Shown here one piece after another: positions 50,853-56,623 of a DNA stretch of 56,623 bases. The stretch covers positions 1 through 56,623 of the forward strand of contig CACWZI010000050.1 of NCBI GenBank assembly GCA_902765305.1, given 5' to 3'. Source of the stretch: an uncultured Eubacteriales bacterium. GTDB lineage: Bacteria; Bacillota; Clostridia; Christensenellales; Aristaeellaceae. The notes beneath the pieces were generated by a model, which searched no databases, was not told the origin of the DNA, and saw nothing but the letters and a program-made list of their open reading frames with translations. Position 1 is the first letter of the stretch, and each line of letters starts with the position of its first letter. A program made the translations under genes and the position numbers.

Positions 50853-52229
50853 ATGAACCATGAATTTGACGTTGCGGTGCTCGGCGGCGGGCCGGGCGGC
50901 TACGAGTGCGCGATTCGCTGCGCCCAGCTGGGCCTGAAGACGGCCCTGGTGGAGGCGCGGGAGCTGGGCGGCACCTGCCTGAACCGGGGGTGCATTCCCA
51001 CCAAGGCGCTGCTGCACGGCGCGGAGCTGTACGCCTACGCGAAGTCCGGCGGCGATTTCGGACTGATCACCGACGGGCTGACGCTGAAATACCCCCAGCT
51101 GGCGGCCTATAAGGACGACAAGGTCAAAAAGCTGGTCGCGGGCATCGAGGCGCTGGAGAAGGCCCACGGCGTCGAGGTCATCCGCGGCTTCGGCAGGCTG
51201 ACCGGGCCCAATGCCATGGACGTCGAGGGCCGCAAAATCACCTATGACAAGCTGATCCTGGCCATGGGCAGCGCCCCGGCGAAGCCCCCGGTGCCGGGCA
51301 TGGAGAAGGCCCATACCAGCGACGACGTGCTGTCGGCCACCGACCTGCCCAGCGGGGCCATCATCATCGGCGGCGGCGTGATCGGCATCGAGTTCGCCAC
51401 GCTGTTTTCGTCCCTGGGCAAGAAGGTGACCGTCATCGAGATGATGCCGGACATCCTGCCGGGCTGCATCCCGGAGATCACCGCCAAGCTGAAGGCCCTG
51501 CTGAAGAAAAAGGGCGTGGAGTTCATACTGGGGGCGAAGGTGGTCGAGGTGGTGAAGGGCCGCACCGTGCGCTTCGAGAAGGACGGCGTGACCGACGAGC
51601 GGCAGTCCGCCACGGTGATCGTCTGCGCGGGCCGCAAGCCGATGACCCGGGACTGCGGCCTGGAGACCATCGGCCTTCAGACGGACCGGCGGGGCTTCAT
51701 CGAGGTGGACGAGGGCCTGCGCACCGCCGTGAAGGACGTCTATGCCATCGGCGACATCACCGGCAAGATCCAGCTGGCCCACGTGGCCTCGGCCCAGGGC
51801 ATGGTGGCCGCGGCGAACTGCGCCGGCCAGGACAAGGCCATGCGCTACGACCGGGTGCCCGCCTGCATCTACACCCTGCCGGAGATCGCCTGGGTGGGCA
51901 TGACCGAGGAGGCCGCGAAGGCCGCGGGCCACGAGGTGACCGTGGGCAGCTTCAACGTGGCCGCCAACGGCCGCAGCATGGTGATCAACGAGCCCGTCGG
52001 CCTGATCCGCCTGATCGTCGACAAGGCCGACGGCAAGGTGCTGGGCTGCCAGATGATGGCGGCGCGGGCCACGGACATGATCGCCGAGATCGCCGCCGTG
52101 CTGGAGCTGGGCGGCACCGTCGAGCAGCTGGCGAACGTCATCCATCCCCATCCCACGGTCTCCGAGATCATCAAGGAGGCCGCCCACGACGCCGAGGGGC
52201 TGTGCGTGAACGCGATGCCGAGGAGGTAA
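50853..52229 (+). CDS. lpdA: Dihydrolipoyl dehydrogenase-like flavoprotein
   Basis: A 458-residue pyridine-nucleotide disulphide oxidoreductase. FAD motif LGGGPGGYECAIRCAQLG, redox disulphide GGTCLNRGCIPTKALLH, NAD motif GGGVIGIEFATLFSSLG, FAD site AIGDITG and the C-terminal catalytic HPHPTVSE. These indicate dihydrolipoamide dehydrogenase, the E3 of 2-oxoacid dehydrogenase or glycine cleavage systems. No E1, E2 or glycine cleavage genes are nearby, so its partner complex is not shown. The DUF89 gene follows by two bases. Confidence 0.9.
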   Translation: MNHEFDVAVLGGGPGGYECAIRCAQLGLKTALVEARELGGTCLNRGCIPTKALLHGAELYAYAKSGGDFGLITDGLTLKYPQLAAYKDDKVKKLVAGIEALEKAHGVEVIRGFGRLTGPNAMDVEGRKITYDKLILAMGSAPAKPPVPGMEKAHTSDDVLSATDLPSGAIIIGGGVIGIEFATLFSSLGKKVTVIEMMPDILPGCIPEITAKLKALLKKKGVEFILGAKVVEVVKGRTVRFEKDGVTDERQSATVIVCAGRKPMTRDCGLETIGLQTDRRGFIEVDEGLRTAVKDVYAIGDITGKIQLAHVASAQGMVAAANCAGQDKAMRYDRVPACIYTLPEIAWVGMTEEAAKAAGHEVTVGSFNVAANGRSMVINEPVGLIRLIVDKADGKVLGCQMMAARATDMIAEIAAVLELGGTVEQLANVIHPHPTVSEIIKEAAHDAEGLCVNAMPRR

Positions 52230-52231
52230 TC

Positions 52232-53101
52232 ATGCTTCTGAACGAGGGTTGCGTGGCCTGCCTGCTGCGCAGGAAGCTGGACAATTATCCGGCGGGGGCC
52301 GACCCTGAGGCCGTTTCGGAATACCGGCGGCGGGTGCGCTCGGTCATCGAGAACGGGCGGGGGTACAGCTCGCCGGAGGTGAATGCCGACATCAGCGCCA
52401 TCTACCGGGAGCTGTTCAGCCCGGAGCGGGACTATACGGGCGTCAAGCGCCGCTTCAACGCCCTGATGCTGGCGCTGGAGCCGTCGATCCAGGCGGACGT
52501 GGACGCCGCGCCGGACCCGCTCATGCGGGCGGTGCAGTACGCCATGGTGGGCAATTACATCGACTTTGCGGCCCTGGGGGAGATCGACGAGGGCGAGCTG
52601 CGCAGGCGGCTTTGTGCGGTGGACGCCATGGCGGTGGACCCGGCGGCGCTGGAGGCCCTGAGGGGCCAGGCGCGCGCCGCCCGCCGGGTTGCGCTGTTTA
52701 CCGACAACTGCGGGGAGATCGTCACCGACAAGGTGCTGCTGAGGACCCTGCGGCAGATGAACCCAGCGCTGGAGGTCGCCGTGATCGTGCGGGGCGCGCC
52801 GGTGGTGAACGACGCCACCGTGGAGGACGCCGAACAGGTGGGCATGGGCGCGGTGGCCCAGCGGGTGCTGGGCAACGGCTGCGACCTGCCCGGCGCGGTG
52901 CTGACCCGCATCTCCGCCGAGGCCCTGGCCGAGGTGGACGCCGCGGACCTGATCATCTCCAAGGGCCAGGCCAATTACGAGGGCCTTTCCGGCTGCGGGC
53001 GGAACATCTTCTATATATTTATGTGCAAGTGCGAGCTGTTCATCAATCGATTCAAGGTGCCCCGATTCAGCGGGGTGCTTACGAGGGAGGGCAAATTCTG
53101 A
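52232..53101 (+). CDS. DUF89/ARMT1-like metal-dependent phosphatase
   Basis: A 289-residue protein of the DUF89 (ARMT1-like) family, metal-dependent phosphatases proposed to remove damaged sugar-phosphate or cofactor metabolites. CVACLLRRK (Cys7, Cys10) at the start marks the CxxC subgroup; FTDNCGEIVTDKVLLR holds metal ligands and LIISKGQANYEGLSG the C-terminal motif. It is coupled to the dihydrolipoyl dehydrogenase gene. The last three codons (GKF and TGA) come from the terminal repeat of element R10, so the natural C-terminus may have been altered. Confidence 0.85.
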   Translation: MLLNEGCVACLLRRKLDNYPAGADPEAVSEYRRRVRSVIENGRGYSSPEVNADISAIYRELFSPERDYTGVKRRFNALMLALEPSIQADVDAAPDPLMRAVQYAMVGNYIDFAALGEIDEGELRRRLCAVDAMAVDPAALEALRGQARAARRVALFTDNCGEIVTDKVLLRTLRQMNPALEVAVIVRGAPVVNDATVEDAEQVGMGAVAQRVLGNGCDLPGAVLTRISAEALAEVDAADLIISKGQANYEGLSGCGRNIFYIFMCKCELFINRFKVPRFSGVLTREGKF

Positions 53102-53340
53102 TTTGTCGCGGAGCGACAAATCAGAATTTGAGGGGTTAGGGGTTAGGTTTTAGGGGTTAGGGGAGGAGGAAATCCTGCGGATTTCTTTTTATTCAAAGGA
53201 TTTGCGAAAGCCCAGAACCCCCGTAGTGTCAATAAAATCAAACAAATCCCGTAGGGATTTGCACCTCCCCTAACCCCTATCCCCTAAAACCTAATCCCTT
53301 AATTCTGATTTATCGAGCAAAGCTCGATAAATCAGAATTT
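53093..53340. repeat. Dispersed nested-hairpin element R10
   Basis: A 248-bp copy. End A hairpin at 53093-53129 (17-bp perfect stem), end B hairpin at 53301-53340. Arms are GGGGTTAGGTTTTAGGGG and complement, small palindromes GAAATCCTGCGGATTTC and CAAATCCCGTAGGGATTTG. It supplies the DUF89 stop codon and ends 28 bases before the NUDIX ATG. Confidence 0.93.
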
Positions 53341-53368
53341 GCCATCCAACACAAAAGGAGAGAGCCAC

Positions 53369-53884
53369 ATGACCGAACTCAGAGACAAGCGCGGCATGAC
53401 CGAGGCGGAGGCCATCGCGGCCTACCGCAAAAAGAACTATCCCAAGCCGGCGCTGACGGCGGATATCTGCATATTTGCCCGGGCGGGGGCGGGATGGAAG
53501 CTGCTGCTGATCCGCCGGGGCGGGCACCCGTACCTGGGGTGCTGGGCGCTGCCGGGGGGCTTTGCGGACGAGGGGGAGAGGATCGAATCCACCGCGGCCC
53601 GGGAGCTTCAGGAGGAGACCGGGCTTTCCGGCCTGGCGCTCAGGCTGGTGGGCATCTACAGCGCGCCGGGGCGCGACCCCCGGGGCTGGACCGTGTCCGC
53701 CGCCTATGGGACCCGGGTGGAGGCCCGGCTGGATGCCGTGGCCGACGACGACGCGGCGGAGGCCGGCTGGTTCGACGTGCGCCTGACGGCGGGCGGACCC
53801 TCCACGGTGGCGCTGCCCGAGGGCGGAAGATTGGCATTCGATCACGCCCAAATCATCGCCGACGCGGCGGCGATGCTGCTGTAA
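53369..53884 (+). CDS. NUDIX hydrolase
   Basis: A 171-residue pyrophosphohydrolase. The Nudix box GGFADEGERIESTAARELQE then ETGL fits GX5EX7REUXEEXGU exactly. Upstream LTADICIFARAGAGWKLLLI and CWALPGG are typical of ADP-ribose pyrophosphatase-like members. ATG 53369 has AAAGGAG upstream. It is followed after 35 bases by an aldo/keto reductase gene. Confidence 0.92.
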   Translation: MTELRDKRGMTEAEAIAAYRKKNYPKPALTADICIFARAGAGWKLLLIRRGGHPYLGCWALPGGFADEGERIESTAARELQEETGLSGLALRLVGIYSAPGRDPRGWTVSAAYGTRVEARLDAVADDDAAEAGWFDVRLTAGGPSTVALPEGGRLAFDHAQIIADAAAMLL

Positions 53885-53919
53885 AACGCAAAGGAATCAT
53901 CACAGGGAGGGCAATACCC

Positions 53920-54933
53920 ATGGCGGATATCGCAAATGTGTACCGGGCCGACGAAGGGCGCTACGAAACCATGCAGTATAACCGAGTGGGCCAAAGCGGC
54001 CTGAAGTTCCCGGCGGTCTCGCTGGGCTTCTGGCACAACTTCGGCTCGAACGGCGACTATGACAACATGAAGGCCATGTGCCGCACGGCCTTCGACCACG
54101 GCATCACCCAGTTCGACCTGGCCAACAACTACGGCCCCCTCCCCGGCAGCGCCGAGATCAACGCGGGCCGCATCCTCCGGGAGGACTTCAGGCCCTACCG
54201 GGACGAGCTGGTGATCGCCACGAAGGCGGGCTACGACATGTGGGACGGCCCCTACGGCAACTGGGGCAGCCGGAAGTACCTGGTGGCCAGCTGTGACCAG
54301 AGCCTGAAGCGGCTGGGGCTGGACTATGTGGACGTGTTCTACCACCATCGCATGGACCCGGAGACCCCGCTGGAGGAGACCATGGAGGCGCTGGATTTCA
54401 TCGTCAAGAGCGGTCGGGCGCTGTACGCGGCCATTTCCAACTACGACCGGGAACAGACTGCCCGGGCGGTGGAGATCATGCGCGGGCTGCACTGCCCGCT
54501 GATCGTGAACCAGCGGCGCTATTCCATATTCGACCGCACCATCGAGCAGGACGGCGTGAAGGCCTGGTGCCGGGAGAACGGCATGGGCATCATCGCCTTC
54601 AGCCCGCTGGCCCAGGGCCTGCTGACGGACCGCTACCTGAACGGCATCCCCGCGGACAGCCGCATCGGCCGGGACGGGCGCTTCCTGAAGGCCGACAGCC
54701 TGACCGAGGCGCGCCTTTCCCAGATCCGCGCCCTGAACGCCATCGCAGGCGAGCGGGGCCAGACCCTGGCCGAGATGGCCCTGGCCTGGATACTGAAGGA
54801 CGGCGACGTCTGCTCGGTGCTGATCGGCGCGTCCAGGCCGTCGCAGCTCCTGGACAACGTGAAGGCGGCGCAGAATTGCGCATTTACCGAGGAGGAGCTT
54901 CGGAAGATCGACGAAATCTGCGGAGTGGAATAA
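53920..54933 (+). CDS. Aldo/keto reductase, YghZ/Kv-beta type
   Basis: A 337-residue NADPH-dependent aldo/keto reductase. Catalytic Asp and Tyr in FDLANNYGPLPGSAE, Lys in VIATKAGYDMW, His in VFYHHRMD; the NADPH site at the end is VLIGASRPSQLLDNVKA. YDMWDGPYGNWGSRKYL is a hallmark of the L-glyceraldehyde-3-phosphate reductase (YghZ) group. ATG 53920 follows GGGAGGG. Unlike the reductase at 23848 it has no iron-sulphur domain. Confidence 0.92.
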   Translation: MADIANVYRADEGRYETMQYNRVGQSGLKFPAVSLGFWHNFGSNGDYDNMKAMCRTAFDHGITQFDLANNYGPLPGSAEINAGRILREDFRPYRDELVIATKAGYDMWDGPYGNWGSRKYLVASCDQSLKRLGLDYVDVFYHHRMDPETPLEETMEALDFIVKSGRALYAAISNYDREQTARAVEIMRGLHCPLIVNQRRYSIFDRTIEQDGVKAWCRENGMGIIAFSPLAQGLLTDRYLNGIPADSRIGRDGRFLKADSLTEARLSQIRALNAIAGERGQTLAEMALAWILKDGDVCSVLIGASRPSQLLDNVKAAQNCAFTEEELRKIDEICGVE

Positions 54934-54939
54934 AGTAAG

Positions 54940-54975
54940 ACGGCCGGCGCAAAAATGCATTTTTGCGCCGGCCGT
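54940..54975. terminator. Bidirectional terminator
   Basis: ACGGCCGGCGCAAAAA pairs with TTTTTGCGCCGGCCGT, a 16-bp stem with a four-base loop, between convergent genes. Confidence 0.85.
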
Positions 54976-54985
54976 TCTTATGGGA

Positions 54986-55480
54986 TCACTTCCCCGTCGC
55001 CTTGCGTATGGCGCCCAGCAGGTGCGCCCGCATGGCGTCGTCGGGCTGGATCACGGCGATGTTGAGGGCGTCGCTGTCCCGGTAGACCAGGGCCAGCGGC
55101 TCGAATTCGCATTGGGAGCGCGTGGCGTTCAACACCTTCGCCTGGGGGTAGCGCTGCTTCATGGCCTCGGGCGTGCCCCAGGCCTCCACCCGATTCAGCC
55201 AGATGTCGGCGGCGAAGCGCTCCCGCTTGCCGTAGGCGCGGCAGATGCGCAGCACGTCGTCGGTGGCGGTGTAGACGAAGCTCAGGGCGTACCAGTTCAG
55301 CAGGAACCAGGCGATGGCGCAGCCGTAGGCGATGAACAGCGCCGAGGACAGCACGCCGATGCGCTTCTGCATCAGTGTGAAGAACGCCGAGCCGGCGAAC
55401 ACGGCCAGCGCGATCAGCAGGATCAGCCCCACCCCCTGCAGGGCGGTGGGCTGTCGGTTACGCACGCTCTGCTTAAGCAT
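54986..55480 (-). CDS. Membrane protein of unknown function
   Basis: A 164-residue protein with two membrane segments near the start (about 18-36, LILLIALAVFAGSAFFTL, and 43-66, with LFIAYGCAIAWFLLNW) and a soluble C-terminal half (about 70-164) rich in charged residues. No family is recognised. It overlaps the upstream gene by 8 bases and shares its architecture of membrane anchor plus small soluble domain, suggesting the two products work together. Confidence 0.65.
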   Translation of the reverse strand: MLKQSVRNRQPTALQGVGLILLIALAVFAGSAFFTLMQKRIGVLSSALFIAYGCAIAWFLLNWYALSFVYTATDDVLRICRAYGKRERFAADIWLNRVEAWGTPEAMKQRYPQAKVLNATRSQCEFEPLALVYRDSDALNIAVIQPDDAMRAHLLGAIRKATGK

Positions 55481-56135
55481 GGCTTGCCTCCGTCAGGTCG
55501 CCGACCAGATACTCCAGGGCCTTCATGGCGGCCGCCTCGTTGCTGCCGCTGCCGGTGACGCACAGGAACGCCCCTCGGTTGTCAAAGGCGCCCATCTGCG
55601 CCAGCGCGTCCAGGCCGTCCAGCCGCAGCCCCGCGGTCCAGGTGCGTCTTTCGCCGCCCTCCTCGTCCTCGGTGGTGACCACGTAGGGCTCCAGGCCGAA
55701 TTGGCCCATCCAGCCCGACGCCAGGGCGTCGTCCAGCGGCGTCAGGGCGTCGGAGGTGACCAGCGCCTCCATGGCCTCCGCGCTGGCCAGGAAGGCGTCG
55801 CATTCGCCCACGGCCAGGCGGGTGACCAGCAGCATGCTGCTGGTATACACCTGGTCGTTGTACAGCATGCTCTCAAAGGCCACCTGTTGGATGGTCGGGT
55901 CGTCGGCCTGCACCCGAGAGAGTATGTCCGGGGCGAGGGCTTCCAGGGGCTCGGGGTTGGAATACCCCGCCGCCAGGTAGATATTCACGCTGGCCGTGTT
56001 GGGGATCCGGGGCCGCGTCATGGTCCAAAGCAGCTCTGCCCCCAGCAGGCCCAGCGCGATGCCCAGCAGGTAGAGCCACAGGTATTTTCGCAAATGCTCG
56101 CGCAGCGCGCGCCAGCTGAATCTTGTGTCCGGCAT
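55473..56135 (-). CDS. Membrane-anchored protein of unknown function
   Basis: A 220-residue protein with one N-terminal membrane segment (about 20-39, YLWLYLLGIALGLLGAELLW) and an extracellular domain. The residues after the helix (RPRIPNTASVNIYLAAGYSN) and the remaining acidic domain give no clear family. ATG 56135 is used because GGAGGC precedes it. Promoter at 56165-56193. First gene of a two-gene operon. Confidence 0.65.
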   Translation of the reverse strand: MPDTRFSWRALREHLRKYLWLYLLGIALGLLGAELLWTMTRPRIPNTASVNIYLAAGYSNPEPLEALAPDILSRVQADDPTIQQVAFESMLYNDQVYTSSMLLVTRLAVGECDAFLASAEAMEALVTSDALTPLDDALASGWMGQFGLEPYVVTTEDEEGGERRTWTAGLRLDGLDALAQMGAFDNRGAFLCVTGSGSNEAAAMKALEYLVGDLTEASHA

Positions 56136-56164
56136 GCCTGCCTCCGTCAATCTTGATATACCCT

Positions 56165-56193
56165 ATTATAAATCAGATTGGCCGGGGACGCAA
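56165..56193 (-). promoter_or_regulatory. Promoter of the two-gene membrane protein operon
   Basis: On the minus strand TTGCGT, 17 bases, perfect TATAAT, about 30 bases before the ATG. Confidence 0.65.
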
Positions 56194-56254
56194 GGGAAAA
56201 CTGGGGAAGACCCACGGCGAACGCATGAATTGCCAGACGGATCAGTCACATTCA

Positions 56255-56527
56255 ACTTCTGATTTATCGAGCTTTGCTCGATGAATCAGAATTTAGGGGT
56301 TAGGTTTTAGGGGTTAGGTTTTAGGGGTTAGGTTTTAGGGGTTAGGGGTTAGGGATGGTTCAAATCCCTCCGGGATTTGTTTTGAATTAAGGAAACAGCA
56401 GTGATTCTAACATTTCTCAGTTCTTTGATAAAAAGAAATCCGCAAGGATTTCCTCCTTCCCTAACCCCTAAAACCTAACCCCTAACCCCTCAAATTCTGA
56501 TTTGTCGCTTCGCGACAAATCAGAATT
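56255..56527. repeat. Dispersed nested-hairpin element R11
   Basis: A 273-bp copy in the R8 orientation. End B hairpin at 56255-56294, end A hairpin at 56492-56527. Arms AGGGGTTAGGTTTTAGGGG and complement; small palindromes CAAATCCCTCCGGGATTTG near end B and GAAATCCGCAAGGATTTC near end A, keeping the polarity seen in the other copies. Confidence 0.92.
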
Positions 56528-56623
56528 CAAACTTCCCACACTCCAAAGCGGTGAAAACCGCGATAGAGTAAGGGATAACGAAAGAAAAATAGCATGAGAC
56601 CCAAAAACCTGGTATAATGGAAG
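56528..56623 (+). promoter_or_regulatory. Extended -10 box at the right edge
   Basis: TGGTATAAT at 56610-56618 is an extended -10 box pointing right, out of the window. No gene is visible in the last 95 bases. Confidence 0.35.

Noticed and set aside
30410-56490. TTAGGG-like repeats as telomeric DNA
   Set aside because: The runs are short, imperfect, always paired with a complementary arm a hundred bases away and lie between ordinary bacterial genes.

Overview
The window is G+C-rich chromosomal DNA from a low-oxygen Gram-positive bacterium, most likely a gut-type member of the class Clostridia. Evidence is an LPXTG cell-wall adhesin with Cna-B repeats, a lipoteichoic-acid-synthase-type protein, HPr kinase, ScpB, a SleB-type hydrolase, and the oxygen-sensitive enzymes IorAB, rubredoxin and an Fe-S aldo/keto reductase. 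No rRNA, tRNA, CRISPR array or replication origin was seen. Genus-level assignment is not possible from the sequence alone.

Layout. 108-4877: an S-adenosylhomocysteine/methylthioadenosine salvage locus, with a minus-strand operon (purine nucleoside phosphorylase, MTA/SAH deaminase, MtnA-like isomerase) divergent from ahcY. 4878-5893: gene-poor, with a repeat element, a broken small gene and an AT-rich leader. 5894-19722: a 4186-residue sortase-anchored adhesin, then a zinc-ribbon/AP2 DNA-binding protein and a small basic protein. 19735-22845: an accessory island with an hsdS 5' fragment, a tyrosine recombinase with a small overlapping upstream gene, a DUF4160 pair, and what looks like an hsdS 3' end, bounded by repeat elements. 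22875-33648: a minus-strand run of ten genes (HAD phosphatase, HprK, ROK kinase, PepT, AlgX-like, M32 carboxypeptidase, FMN dehydrogenase, HD protein, Fe-S aldo/keto reductase, CobW GTPase). 33718-34365: a repeat element, a decayed PBECR-type gene and a probable small structured RNA with its own promoter and terminator. 34453-45810: mostly plus-strand genes for RNA modification, envelope, chromosome segregation, indolepyruvate oxidation (iorA frameshifted) and a BrnT/BrnA pair. 45871-56135: SDR, nucleoside-type ABC transporter, rubredoxin, dihydrolipoyl dehydrogenase, DUF89 protein, NUDIX, aldo/keto reductase and two membrane proteins.

The most unusual signal is a family of at least ten dispersed elements of about 245-335 bp, plus one solo hairpin. 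All share terminal palindromes built on TTCTGATTTGTCG or TTCTGATTTATCG. In the best-preserved class (five copies) the interior is a nested inverted repeat. Its arms differ between copies but stay complementary within each copy, and it has fixed polarity. Four copies fill exactly the gap between the stop codon of one gene and the ribosome-binding site of the next gene on the same strand. Three other ends abut truncated genes. This looks like a non-coding, hairpin-forming mobile element family and is the best candidate here for an undescribed system.

Many long open frames on the strand opposite the real genes are composition shadows and are left out.
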